From NCBI GenBank assembly GCA_013397455.1, contig VYZB01000224.1:466790-530789 (forward strand): a stretch of DNA of 64,000 bases. The letters run 5' to 3'. The DNA is from Crotophaga sulcirostris (taxonomy: Eukaryota; Chordata; Aves; Cuculiformes; Crotophagidae). Within the stretch, counting starts at the first letter, position 1; the number at the start of each line of letters is the position of its first letter. The position numbers and the translations under genes were made by a program. Shown in pieces: positions 49,579-60,895 of this stretch. A model generated the notes under the pieces. The model saw only the letters and a list, made by a program, of their open reading frames with translations, did not search any database and was not told the origin of the DNA.

Positions 49579-51468
49579 AGTACAATTTAGAGGTATTGTG
49601 GTGGTTTTACTGGGAGGTCTCTCGCAGACACGATCATTTTTAAATGCTTCCTAATGTTGTTAACTTTTCCAGTCTTCTATGATTCAATCTGTGAAGGACT
49701 GGAGCAGACTCAGAAGGATCTAGACTGTTCGTATATTCATATATATTGACATAAGTAGATTTGCCTAAATGCTTTTTAAGTCTATCATCCCCACATAGGT
49801 TAAACAGGATAAAATAATACGAAATTATGTACTTTTTATAGAGAGGCAATATCCTTCTCCTTTTAACAACTATTGAGAATTATCCTTAACCGCCCTGACG
49901 CGTTGTACAGCAGTCAGCCTGTATCCAGCCTCTGCTCATCATCATTAAAGCAAATGTCCTACCTTCTATATCTTATTGGTAATGGAGACTGTAATACATG
50001 CATCACTATTTAGGAAGTTTCTGCAGTGCCGACTTTTCATCCCGATGCATTTTATAAGTGGATTTATCTATAATAAATCTATGAAACAAATGCATGCAGA
50101 AACACATTTCTGAATTTATTACTTCATTAAGTTAAGCTTCAGTAAGGTTGCTGAGGTAAAGCTAATATCAGGGCATGCTATATTGTACAGGCTTTCTAGA
50201 TTTTTCTGAGCAATAGAAATAAATCATAGAAACATTCTTTGCTGCGTTGTGAAGGCTTATGGGTAATTACCAATGTGGCCATTCTCCCAAACTCCAATGT
50301 TTTAGGATTACTTCTATATTTCATTTTTCAGCACTAGAAACCTTTCAGTGGCAATAAAAATGTTGAATCCAAAGAAAAATCTAACAGCCCATAAAAAGAA
50401 ATTGACATAATCTTTATTTTTTTGTGAAGCAGTTGTATTTACTTACAATTTCTCATTTCTAAAACTGCCTTTTTCATTACTGAACATTATAGAGATAGGC
50501 CCAGGCTGCAAGCTCTATAACCTCCATGGGCCTTCTCACAGGTCTGTGAATTGGGGTCCAAATGTGCAAAGAAAGCCATAAATCCTAGTTAGAAACCTGA
50601 CTTGTTCTACAGTTCTACAAAAAATTGAGTCCTCTCTGTGTCATTGTCCTGGACCCAAGTTCTTCATTTTTAAAAAGAGATCGTACCTTGAGGAGAAAAC
50701 TTCCTTTATTCAATTTTGTCAACTATTTCATGCAACTTCGTGAAAGTAGTCTTAACTTTGCCAACCTCTTTGGTCCAGTTTTAAGCTGGTGAAGTGGCTT
50801 AAGAGCTGAACTAGTTCAAAACCCTTCAAACTACTCAAAGCTACTCAAGCCTTCAGCAGTTTTGTTGAACAGTGGCAGACCCAGACCCCTTGCCCCGTGG
50901 CACCTAACCAAGGCAATTAAATCAATTTTTGTGATTATTGTAGACACCTTATATTGGTGATGGGGTGAACCAAGAACCTCTCCAATGTGAGAGCTACACA
51001 GGACGAGCTGAAGACACAGGGCTCAAGCCACTTTTGAAAACAGTGCAAGAACAGCAGCACGGCGACACCCAGGGATGAATACTCCAAAAAGAGATTCTAG
51101 AAAATGTTGACAGAGCAGTGTGGGCAAAAGGGTGCCAGGCTGCAGTGGAAGGTCGGGTCTAGAGTTGCAGTGAAAGGTGCTGAGCTCTGTAAAAGGCTGA
51201 GATACTTCGACACAACTTCCCTGAACCCCAGCTGCCATGAAGTGCTATTGCCAATTGCACAGTGGCCACATTAGGCTGCCAGAATTTTACCATGCACAGT
51301 ACTTTCAGGGCTGGAGCTACAATGGGTTGGAGAGGAGTTGATTGACCACTAGGCAATTGTGAAAACAAGGTAAAACCAGTTCAGCCTAAGGCAAGCCCAG
51401 TCCTGAGACCTTGCTCTGTCAGGTCAATGGACTTCCAGTAATAAAGGGAAATATCTCATTTCCTGGAC
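49579..51468. other. Unique AT-rich non-coding DNA
   Basis: No gene or repeat recognised. 51000-51370 is less AT-rich with chance frames only. Confidence 0.6.
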
Positions 51469-51577
51469 TATCACAGTATCACAAGGTTGGAAAGGGCGTC
51501 TGAGATCCTCGAGTCCAACCTATACACCTCCGGGGATGGCGACTCCACCACCTCCTGGGGCAGCGCATTCCAAGGGC
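51469..51577 (-). mobile_element. CR1 LINE, group B, 3' end with an internal deletion
   Basis: TATCACAGTATCACAAGG tail, then 3' UTR to 'gagtccaacctata', where it jumps directly to 'cacctccggggatggcgact'. About 75 bp present in other copies is missing. It ends at 'cagcgcattccaagggc'. Confidence 0.9.
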
Positions 51578-51757
51578 TAAAGTGACTATATGGACCAAAA
51601 CGCTGCATGGAGTGAGCTGTCATTGCTGGATGTCCAATATACTCCTCTGTTCTTGGTCCTTCTGGGATTGAGCTGTCAAATGTGCAACATGGACCATCAA
51701 GGCCAGATACCACACCAACATTAGGTAGGTGGATGAACCCACACATTTATATTTACT
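51578..51757. other. Spacer between opposed CR1 copies
   Basis: About 180 bp of unique sequence forming the loop region of an inverted CR1 pair. Confidence 0.6.
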
Positions 51758-52101
51758 TATTGCTCTCCACAACTGCCTAAAAGGAGGTTGTAGTCAGGCA
51801 GGAGTTGGTCTCTTCTCTCAGGTGACCAGGGACAGAACAAGAGGACATGGACTCAAGCTTCCTCAGGGAAAGTTTAGGCTTGATATTAGGAAAAAGTTCT
51901 TCCCTGAAAGGGTGATTGGCCATTGGAATGCGCTGCCCAGGGAGGTGGTGGAGTCGCCAACCCTGGAGGTGTTTAAGAGGAGATTGGCTGAGGCACTCAG
52001 TGCCATGGTTTAGAAGGATGGGTTGGTGTTGGTGTTGGGTTCTAGGTTGGACTCGATGATCTCAGAGGTCCTTTCCAACCTTGTAATACTGTGTGGTACT
52101 G
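51758..52101 (+). mobile_element. CR1 LINE, group B, ORF2 C-terminus and 3' UTR
   Basis: Plus-oriented. The frame 51729-52013 ends with an intact CR1 ORF2 C-terminus: [60 protein letters not shown] and [13 protein letters not shown], then TAG, the 3' UTR and the AATACTGTGTGGTACTG tail. 5'-truncated but with little decay over its last 85 or so codons. Confidence 0.96.
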
Positions 52102-52788
52102 TTTATTCTTGTACTGTAGACTTCACAGGCTGATACAGTCATCTGCATATGCTTGAATCCTTTTTATTCCCTCCTTTTCATATAAAACATAAAGAATTTT
52201 TTAAGGCTTTTTTAAGATTCCAGTTTATGGAGTCTTACAGCACAGCACAATAAACCCAGTTCAAGTTTTAAATATCATCTGGAAACACGTTTGACAGCTA
52301 CGTGAAGATTTTTAGCTCATTGTTAGAGGTTATCTGCATCTTTAGTGCTGGATTTGTTTAAAGAGCAATTCATCAGTTTGTTCCTGTTTGTATGCTGCTA
52401 AACACCCATCATAATATGTAGTTGCATTTTCAAGACCAAGATTAGAACTATTCAAGGATACCCTATTTATCTTTCTGTCCTTGGAGACAAAGTTATCAGA
52501 AGTTATGGATGTTTGTGAATTATCAAAAGAAAAATGCCTGTAATGAAAGTTACAGAAAAGACATGTAATGAGTAAAGAAAAGTAATTTAAACTAAAAAGA
52601 ATGAAATTAGATTCCATAATGAAAGATGCTGTCATAGTACATGACAATACTTTAAGTCATATAACGGCAATATATTCTTCCTGCAACAAAGTTGTCTCAG
52701 TTGTGTAGAAATAGAAACTATTTGACGAAAAGAATGGCAAATGTGATGATTCATCATGTTGCTTTTTAGATAGAGACATACCTCAGAG
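52102..52788. other. Unique AT-rich non-coding DNA
   Basis: Nothing recognised. Confidence 0.6.
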
Positions 52789-52954
52789 CTCTAAGGTCTC
52801 CCCAGAGCCTTCTCTTCTCCAGGCTGAACAACCCCAACTCTCCCAGCCTGTCCTCGTACAGGAGGTGCTCCAGCCCTCGGATCATCTCCGTGGCCTCCTC
52901 TGGACTTGCTCCAATAGATCCAGGTCCTTCCTGTGCTGAGGACTCCAGAACTGA
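52789..52954 (-). mobile_element. CR1 LINE, internal ORF2 fragment, no tail
   Basis: Reverse orientation: 'ctaaggtctccccagagcct', 'aggctgaacaaccccaactc', 'cggatcatctccgtggcctc' and 'gaggactccagaactga'. The 3' UTR and tail are missing, like 46167-46450. Confidence 0.9.
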
Positions 52955-53740
52955 ATATCTTGAATATCCTACACTGTTACTTGTCTACTTCAATGATACA
53001 AATCATTAGGAAGATGAATTACATACGTTGTTTGCACAGGGTCTCAACACAGTGTTGCATTTGTCGGGCTACATATTTTTGAGCAAAATGTTTGCATATA
53101 TGATCATCCCACCTGTCAGTCTGTGCACCCTCTGAAGTCCCACAAGCTGCAGAATGAGGAAAGCAGGAATGCAGAAGGTTGATATTAAGTCTTCATCTTT
53201 GAGTGTTTAGAAAAAAGTTCTACTCTTACAAAGTGCACAGAATGTGATCAGTTAAGTGTGTGCTTCAAATACAACTCCAAGCACCACCTGGGATCCACTA
53301 GAACCTTATTTCACAGTCTGAGCCCTCTTTACCAGTGCAAATTCACTGTCCATATAAAACTAATAATTTGGCTAAAAGATGTTAAATTTCTGATAATACA
53401 AGCTTCTCTTGTTTAAAGAGGATTTTATTGTACAACTGTTCAAAGAAACATTTTACGAGGGTGAGTAAAGATCAAAGAGGTTATTTACATTTTAGCTCAT
53501 AGCAGCCAAACTCTGGCTGCTTGGGCCAAGCACTTTGCAGAGGATTTCACTAATGTATTTAATTAATACAAGTAAAATTATGTATTTTTGAAGGCAATAT
53601 TAAAATTGCACAGTAAGAAATTCCTGGTGGCCAGTCATCACCGTACCTTCAAGCCTAGGTAACGCTGATATATTAACATACCTCTCTTAGCTCAAGCTGA
53701 TGAAACGCACGTATGCATTTACTTGCATGGGGAGGATGTA
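52955..53740. other. Unique AT-rich non-coding DNA
   Basis: Nothing recognised. Confidence 0.6.
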
Positions 53741-54173
53741 GCACAGTATCACAAGGTTGGAAGGGACCTCTGAGATCATCGAGTCCAACCTATAACCCAA
53801 CACTAACACCAACCCATCATCTAAACCATGGCACTGAGTGCCTCAGCCAATCTCCTCTTAAACACCTCCAGGGATGGCGACTCCACCACCTCCGGGGCAG
53901 CGCATTCCAATGGCCAATCACCCTTTCAGGGAAGAATTTCTTCCTAATATCAAGCCTAAACCTCCCCTGACGAAGCTTGAGTCCATGTCCTCTAGTTCTG
54001 TCACTGGTCACCTGAGAGAAGAGACCAACCCCTGCCTGACTACAACCTCCTTTTAGGCAGTTGTAGAGAGCAATAACGTCTCCCCTGAGCCTCCTCTTCT
54101 CCAGGCTAAACAGCCCCAGCTCCCTCAGTCGTTCCTCGTAGGGCTTGTGCTCCAAACCCTTCACCATCTTCAC
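53741..54173 (-). mobile_element. CR1 LINE, group B, best-preserved copy
   Basis: Reverse-inserted, about 430 bp. The minus-strand frame 53817-54176 gives the ORF2 C-terminus nearly intact: [58 protein letters not shown] and [14 protein letters not shown], with a frameshift near 53900 before the final [11 protein letters not shown] stretch (other copies read [20 protein letters not shown]). 3' UTR and CACAGTATCACAAGG tail present. A good reference for group B. Confidence 0.96.
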
Positions 54174-55219
54174 CATGAGCTACAAGCCTGAGAGTTTACT
54201 ATCTGCCAGCACCACCAGAACTGGAGGACTGATGTTAATCGTGACAGAACAGTTTGCATGTGCACAGGCTAAGAAGAATGCTGAGCTCTTGCAGGCTCCG
54301 CGGTTCTGACGGTGCTCCTGACAACTTCACAGCAGTCTTTACATGACTTAAAAACCCAGGATTTTTTATGAATAAATGAGCTATTCTGATGCTAATCACC
54401 TGTCTCACTGATCTGCAAGTGGAAACTGCAGTTTGATCCCAGATGTTGCCAGTAATGTTGATGATAAATACTGAGTTGCTGAGTTTACAGAAACAATTTA
54501 GAATGGTTTTGTTTACTAAGCAAAATAGTCAGCAAATAAATAATTTGAGACCCACCTCTAAATATAAGGAGAAAATGTAAAAGGAAGAGTCTGTAGTGTA
54601 TTGCCTGCTGTTTTTTCTATACAGTTTAGGAACTAGTAGTGAAATTTGCCCAAATATCTCTTTCATTTACCTCTTTGCTATTTCAGTGAGGCATAGCCAT
54701 GAAACTAAGATAAGTTATTTACTGATCTGATATGGAAAAAGCATTTTTATGCTGTGATAGTTTGTACTAAGGTGCATATAGCTAAAACAATTTTAAAACA
54801 AAGAGTTAATTGTGATTTATAATTTATTTCTTATATTGTAATTTATTTTAATATTTACTGTCTGATTCTGCATACATGAAGTCAAAGTGAATTTTATGAT
54901 TAATCTCAGGGGTTTAAGTTGGTAAAATTAAAGTTTTCCAGTTCAGCCTCAATCACTTCATATAAAACTTAGTTTTTGGCTCACAGTTCTAAACTCTGTC
55001 GTACACCGTTGTGTTGTGTCCTGTGGATTACTCAAGATGACAAGAATTGCTAAAAAAAGTCATTTAGTAACCAGATTCTGTGTATGAACCATCTCACTGT
55101 TACAGCTTGGGGCAGCATCATGGACCTCATCGATGGTCGTTCAACCTCAGTATCTGTTTTAAATTATATTCAGTGCAGGAGACCTGTGAGTAACTAAAAT
55201 CAAAGAATTTAATCTCTCT
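54174..55219. other. Unique AT-rich non-coding DNA
   Basis: Nothing recognised. Confidence 0.6.
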
Positions 55220-55320
55220 CAACCCAGTCCAGTTGGAGGTGTCCCGGCCCATAGCAGGGTGGTTGGAACTGGATGATCTTTAAGGTCCCTTCCAACCCAA
55301 ACCATTCTATAGTTCTATGA
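55220..55320 (+). mobile_element. CR1 LINE, group A, 3' end
   Basis: CAACCCAGTCCAGTTGGAGG, 'tgtcccggcccatagcagg', 'ggaactggatgatctttaag' and the tail CATTCTATAGTTCTATGA. About 100 bp, plus orientation. Confidence 0.92.
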
Positions 55321-55650
55321 AAATCTAGATGCTCATCCAAAATGACCACGTGAGCAACTTTTGAACCTCCTCCTCTTGCTGACAGTACGTAAAGCATCTG
55401 GAATGGAGTCAGCAAAGATCTGGTTCTTTTAGTAAAGATATTAAAGTTTACCCCAGTCTAAAAGTCAGCTGATGTAAAAAGCCAACTTCCTGCACTTGTG
55501 TTAAGGAGAACTTTCAGCATTTATTTGCTAAATAGAACCCAATTCTGCAGTTTTTTACAGCAATTCATTTCATGGAATGCTATCTTATCTATGAATACCG
55601 ATCATTTTGCTAGACATTGATTTAACAAACTATAAAGTTTTGTTGGTTTT
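55321..55650. other. Unique AT-rich non-coding DNA
   Basis: Nothing recognised. Confidence 0.6.
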
Positions 55651-55717
55651 AGAATCATAGAATGGTTTGGGTTGGAGGGGATCTCAAAGATCATCCAGTT
55701 CCACTCCCCCTGCCATG
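55651..55717 (-). mobile_element. CR1 LINE, group A, 3' tip
   Basis: AGAATCATAGAATGG tail, then 'tttgggttggaggggatctc' and 'ccactccccctgccatg'. About 67 bp, reverse orientation. It faces away from the plus copy at 55220 about 330 bp to its left. Confidence 0.92.
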
Positions 55718-56734
55718 TTTTTTTTCATTAATGGGATTAAAATTTGGTTAAAACCATGGGGGTTTTAATTAATCTGATCAGCTGATCAAAACCAACATGT
55801 GACCTGCAAGACCTTACTTGGCTTTACTGATCAGCACCATTCAACTGAAGATTTTTCTTCGTCTCCCACAGCGAAAGGTCTCAGAGTTGCTGGATATAAT
55901 TTACTAAGACTAAGATGAAGCGTCTTTTAAATTTCACCTCATGATCTAGAGCTGGTGATGAGAAAGAAATATGGAGGCTCCACAATTCTTGAGAACCTAT
56001 AAAACACTGTGCCAGCTTTAGCATTTATCAATTTTTAACTACTGCTACAAGGCTTCAAGCAATCAATTATTTCCCAGCTCAGTGAGAGACTCAGAGCTAT
56101 ACCAGATAAACCAGAAATCAATTTTACTGCCCTGTGGCTGGTTTCTAAATATGTTTCTTCTTACAACACTTAAAAACAAACAAACAAAGCTAGATATTTT
56201 TTTTTAAGTTTAAATTACAGACATGGCTGAATTTCCTTCATATTTGCTTGATGTTAAAAATTCAGAAAGGGATAAACCTTTTCTTTACAGGGATACAGTT
56301 ACATCATCCTTTTATTGTTGCTTCCTAAAGAAACAGAGAAACAAATCTCTTCTTTTTCGTTTCCTGACTCTGGCAATGGATTTGGGAACTATTTTTTATA
56401 GCGAAGTGTCTCTTTGCTATTTTTTTTTTAACATCCTTCTGGAGTTCTGTGCCATAAGGGAAACATTTGATGGGCATAAAGGGTGCAATATTCTGCTAAG
56501 GAACCCTGGGAGTTATGATGGTAATTATCAACGTGTTAATGGAAAACATGGGCTCCTCCAAAGGATGAGCAAAGCCTACGTACATTACACTGTGCTTTCC
56601 AATAAGATGAGAGCTGAAAGTTTGACTCTGAAAAATAATACCTGTAATGTGGCTCTAAGACTCTGCAAACGTGGATGCTTTTAGACTGAACGACTCTTTA
56701 TCTAGGGGGAAGTCCATAGCCCAGAAGGGCTCTC
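55718..56734. other. Unique AT-rich DNA with a 153-codon chance frame
   Basis: The plus frame 56223-56684 is the longest non-CR1 frame here after 43356-43853. It is Phe/Leu/Cys-rich in its first half, shows no domain I know, and has no splice or promoter context. I do not call it a gene. Confidence 0.5.
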
Positions 56735-57048
56735 CAGTTCCATGTCTCTGTCCCATTAACCAGATCATTAAGGAAGATGTTAAACAGGATCAGACCCAGC
56801 CTTGGCCCCTGGGCTACACTGGTAGTCACTGGGCTTCAATTAGACTTGGTGCCACTGATCACCACCCTCTGGTCCCACCTGTTCAGCCAGTTCTCAGTCC
56901 ACCTCCTGTTGGCTCACCCAGCTCATACTTCATCACCTTCTCTGTGAGGATCCTCTGGGAGACAGTGTCAAAAGCCTTCCTGAATTCCAGCATCCACTGC
57001 TCCCCCTCATCGAGCAGGCCACTCGTTTCATCTTACAGGTTACACAGC
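56735..57048 (-). mobile_element. CR1 LINE fragment coding for part of the RT palm
   Basis: Read on the minus strand, with frameshifts, it shows the order of CR1 RT motifs: a degraded AVDVVYLDFSKAFDTVSHNI segment (FDTVS recognisable), MKYEL, WTENWLNRW/QRVVISGT, a degraded SGVPQGSVLGP segment and LFNIFLNDLVNG. The catalytic YADD motif, which would lie further toward lower coordinates, is not included. No 3' end is attached, so it is an old internal fragment. Confidence 0.85.
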
Positions 57049-57218
57049 AGTAGACCCACTACATTTAAACAGTACAGAGAGACTTAAAAAAGTGGAGCAT
57101 ATTCAGACTCTTGCAGTATTTTGCAACTGCTTTCTATCAATATTGAGATCAAAATTTCTTTAAAAAATCACTTTCTAGATACATTCCATATAGCACTTCT
57201 CCTTTGCCTAAAAATAAT
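57049..57218. other. Spacer of unique AT-rich DNA
   Basis: Nothing recognised. Confidence 0.6.
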
Positions 57219-57641
57219 ATCACAGTACCACAAGGTTGGAAAGGACCTCTGAGATTATTGAGTCCAACCTAGAACCCAACACCAACACCAACCCAGCATC
57301 TAAACCATGGCACTGAGTGCCTCAGCCAATCTCCTCTTAAACACCTCCAGGGACGGCGACTCCACCACCCCCCCGGGCAGCGTATTCTAATGGCCAATCA
57401 CCCTTTCAGTGAACAATTTCTTCCTAAAATCAAGTCTAAACCTCCCCTGACGAAGCTTGAGTCCATGTCCTCTAGTTCTGTCACCTGATAGAAGAGACCA
57501 ACCCCTGCCTGACTACACCCTCCTTTTAGGCAGTTGCAGAGAGCAATAAGGTCTCCCCTGAGCCTCCTCTTCTCCAGGCTAAACAGCCCCAGCTCTCTCA
57601 GTGGCTCCTCACAGGGCTTGTGCTCCAGCCCCTTCACCATC
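57219..57641 (-). mobile_element. CR1 LINE, group B, 5'-truncated, with a 7-bp deletion
   Basis: Reverse-inserted, same extent as 53741-54173. The minus-strand frame reads [38 protein letters not shown], then shifts frame after GLFYQVT because seven bases present in other copies (complement of TGACCAG/GACCAGT) are missing at about 57481-57487. The 3' UTR and tail ATATCACAGTACCACAAGG are intact. Confidence 0.95.
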
Positions 57642-58610
57642 TGATTCTCTCCAGCTCAACCTGGACAATGTCTATATGGCAAAACCAGCATGACCAGCAG
57701 TGAAAGCACAGGAGCCCACTGGCAAGGGCCACTGTTCAAATCATTCAAAGCATTTTCATTGGAAATGAGTCACAGATTCAAAGCAGCAGCGCCCTGAACC
57801 CATTTCTAATATCAACTAGGCCATGCTCAACTGTTTAAGCCTGTCCTATCCAGAGATTCATTGCCACTACAGAGTCGTTTTCTGCTCTAGCAAAGGCATA
57901 AAGCACGTGGTGTTTGCCTGCAAATATTTCTACAGTACTTTGCAGGGAGAACAAGTCTGCTTTTACCTTTTTACAAGCTGAGCCATTTGCCTATCAGCAA
58001 TAATTCATTTGTATGTTCTTTCTATTCAGCTTATACATAAACAATCCCCCCTCTGGTCTGCCCTGTAAAGCTGTGTTTTGAGGCTTTGCCGTCATATTCC
58101 AAAATAAGTTTATTTTTTCTGTATAAATTTTTTACCTCTGAAAATTCTATTAAATAACTAAAATAGCAATACAGAGTAAAGACCTATTTATTTATACATT
58201 TCTGTACGTAGAAAGAAGTGGTGTAAAGTGCTGTGTGCAGTCTGTACTATATTGGATTTCATTAAAATTTAAACTAAATACTGTTGATTTACAATTCCAG
58301 ATATTAAACATTTTTTTTTCCTCCCAGACAAATATATAAACTCTTCTATAAAATTTCATACTATGTGAAAAATAAAGTCAAAGCAGCAGCTTGGGTATAA
58401 GAAAACCTGACAACATCTGGGACAGCATTTTGCAACCTGGTTGTTCCCCTGAAGTGACTGTGTTCATGAATACTGGACAAAACCTAGAGCATATACAAAC
58501 AAATATGTATGTGTTGTGTCAATAATTCTGCATAAGCTTTAATTTCATCCAAAAAATATGTGAAATTTATCTGAGAGTTTTGTTGTTTTTTGGTTTGTTT
58601 TTTTTTTTTT
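57642..58610. other. Unique AT-rich non-coding DNA
   Basis: Nothing recognised. It ends in a T-rich tract (58578-58611) directly at the 5' junction of the next CR1. Confidence 0.6.
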
Positions 58611-58878
58611 TCTCCCAAGCAGCAAGTGATAGGATGAGAGGAAATGCCCACAAGTTGTGCCAGGGGAGGTTTAGAACTGATATTAAGAAAAAATTATTTA
58701 CCGAGAGAGTGGTGAAGCCCTGGCAGAGGCTGCCCAGGGCAAGGGTGGAGTCTCCATCCCTGGAGGGGTTCAAAAAACGTGTGGACATGGCACTTTGGGA
58801 CATGATTTGTCACGGTGGTGTTGGACTGGATGATCTTAGAGGTCTTTTCCAACCTTAATGCTTCTATGTTTGTATGAT
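58611..58878 (+). mobile_element. CR1 LINE, group C, ORF2 C-terminus and 3' UTR
   Basis: Plus-oriented, abutting a T-rich tract. The frame 58580-58858 reads [40 protein letters not shown] and FKKRVDMALWDMICHG, then 'ggatgatcttagaggtcttt' and tail TTCTATGTTTGTATGAT. 5'-truncated within the RTRG region. Confidence 0.95.
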
Positions 58879-59524
58879 TTTGCTTTTGCTTTTGAGCAGC
58901 TAACACTTGTTCCCCAAAGACTTCATTAAAAGATATAAATAAAGGGAAATAAAGCTTTTACCTCAGGAAGCGTTACAGTTGGTAGGGAAGGTAGGAAATA
59001 TAGCAAGGTATGAAATACAGCAGAATTTGTAAATTCAATTTTAAATTCTCTCTACTTTGTGTGCACCATTACATATGCGCAGTGCGCATGGACATTCACT
59101 TTTAATTACATGTTCACCTTCCATTTCTTACCAGGCAGACCATGCTCACTTAATGAGCAGATCCCCACCTCTACATTTTCTCTCTCTTATTAAATGTGTA
59201 ATTCTATGCCTTCTTCACTTTACATGATTAAAATCCTGTTAGGGTATCATTAATATCCTCAAGGACTTTCTACTACATCAGTCGCTGTGACCAGTTCATA
59301 AATAAACATGTATTTTGCAACACCTGCATGAAAGCTGTACCACTTCGTAGAAACAGTGAAGCACAAAGATACTACATTATTTTGGAAAAGGGAACAAATC
59401 TAACATACATGAGGCCTGCATTTTGGAAAAAAAATTAATACTTTATACTAAAATGTAAGAAACAGGTTTTATGTTTTATTGACATAGATATTTTCTGCCA
59501 TGAATTCTTATCACGTTTGTAATT
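58879..59524. other. Unique AT-rich non-coding DNA
   Basis: Nothing recognised. Confidence 0.6.
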
Positions 59525-60050
59525 CACAGTATCACAGTATTACAAGGTTGGAAAGGACCTCTGAGATCATCGAGTCCAACCTAGAACCCAACACCAACAC
59601 CAACCCATCATCTAAACCCTGGCACTGAGTGCCTCAGCCAATCTCCTCTTAAACACCTCCAGGGTNNNNNNNNNNNNNNNNNNNNNNNNNNNNNNNNNNN
59701 NNNNNNNNNNNNNNNNNNNNNNNNNNNNNNNNNNNNNNNNNNNNNNNNNNNNNNNNNNNNNNNNNNNNNNNNNNNNNNNNNNNNNNNNNNNNNNNNNNNN
59801 NNNNNNNNNNNNNNNNNNNNNNNNNNNNNNNNNNNNNNNNNNNNNNNNNNNNNNNNNNNNNNNNNNNNNNNNNNNNNNNNNNNNNAGGTCTCCCCTGAGC
59901 CTCCTCTTCTCCAGGCTAAACAGCCCCAGCTCCCTCAGTCGCTCCTCACAGGGCTTGTGCTCCAAACCCTTCACCATCTTCGTTGCTCTCCTCTGGACAC
60001 ACTCCAGTGTCTTGACATCTTTCTCAAACTGAGGGGCCCAATTCAGGATC
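59525..60050 (-). mobile_element. CR1 LINE, group B, interrupted by an assembly gap
   Basis: Reverse-inserted. Tail CACAGTATCACAGTATTACA and 3' UTR at 59525-59665, N run, then ORF2 at 59886-60050: [40 protein letters not shown] and [15 protein letters not shown]. It extends further 5' than the other group B copies. The N run (220) is close to the roughly 201 bp missing relative to 53741-54173. Confidence 0.94.
59666..59885. other. Assembly gap, 220 N
   Basis: Undetermined bases within a group B CR1. Confidence 0.99.
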
Positions 60051-60121
60051 ATGTGTCCAGCTCACTTCATGGAAAATGAGCCAGACACTTTTGGCATGGC
60101 AAAATTCGGTTGCCTCACAAT

Positions 60122-60360
60122 AGGACCATACAATCATGGGATAATTCAGGTTGGGAGGACCTCTCTGATCTGTCCTGCAACTCGGAGCAGAGTTGGCTTT
60201 GTCATCAAATCAGGTTGCTCAGGGCTTTATCCAGCTATAGCATGGATGGAAAAGGCACCTCACTGGGCAGCTCTGACTGCCTTCAAGGTGAAAACATTTT
60301 CCCTTAGATCAACTCTGAACTTCTGTTTCAATTAATGCACATTTTTTTCTTGTCCTCTCA
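60122..60360 (-). mobile_element. Old CR1 3' end (group E)
   Basis: ATACAATCATGGGATAATTC, 'aggttgggaggacctctctg', 'atcaggttgctcagggctttatcc' (split here) and 'aactctgaacttctgtttca' follow the order of older avian CR1 3' ends in reverse orientation, with many substitutions. The boundary at 60360 is approximate. Confidence 0.75.
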
Positions 60361-60439
60361 GTGCTTAGGAAGAGCCTATGAGAGACTGAGATAGAGCCTG
60401 GTGAGTGCTGAGTAGAGGGTAATGATCACTTCTTTCACT

Positions 60440-60660
60440 CCAGTAAGCTCCCTCCCGTCATTCCTAGTTAAAAGCTCCCCTTGGCAAGTTGGTTGGCCTC
60501 TTGCCAAAGATGCTTCTGCCCTGCTTTGTTAGGTCTGGCCTCTACCCATCAGTTCTTGATTTTTAGAAGAGGTCCCTTGATCCTGAAAGTCAAAAGCCTG
60601 TCAACGTCAGTGATGATGCCACTTGGTAACCCCCAGGACCCATCTGCTCCTCCCTAAGCC
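60440..60660 (-). pseudogene. CR1 ORF1 esterase-domain remnant
   Basis: On the minus strand, the complement of about 60470-60620 reads TGF, stop, LSGSRDLF, stop, KSRTDG, then RPDLTKQGRSIFGKRPTNLP and RGAF. It resembles the C-terminal end of the esterase (SGNH-hydrolase-like) domain known in CR1 ORF1 proteins, whose usual form is DGIHLSKRGKSIFARRLANL. Several stops and loss of the catalytic-type His show it is dead. It lies 5' of the 60122-60360 piece in the same orientation, so both may belong to one element with ORF2 deleted. Confidence 0.6.
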
Positions 60661-60895
60661 TTGTCCTTTCACTAGTAGGATCAAGGAGGAAGCACCCATG
60701 GCTTGTACCCTCACCTCCAGAACTGCACAGTCCAAGTCTCCTCTGGAAGTACCTGGATTAGGTGCTGCTCATCTTTAGGCAAGTAAATCATGCTCTTATT
60801 GATCCCATGCAAAACTGTTCATTAGTGACTTGCTCAGAATCGTATAGGAATGCTGTACAAGGGGTACAGCCAACATTCTTGGGGTAACAACACAT
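60661..60895. other. Unclassified sequence, possibly old CR1
   Basis: 'cccaggacccatctgctcctccctaagcc' and following sequence may continue the ORF1 remnant but is too diverged to place by eye. Confidence 0.35.

Noticed and set aside
56223..56684. 153-codon plus-strand open frame
   Set aside because: Composition is Phe/Leu/Cys-biased from AT-rich DNA and no family is recognisable; it ends just before an old CR1 fragment.
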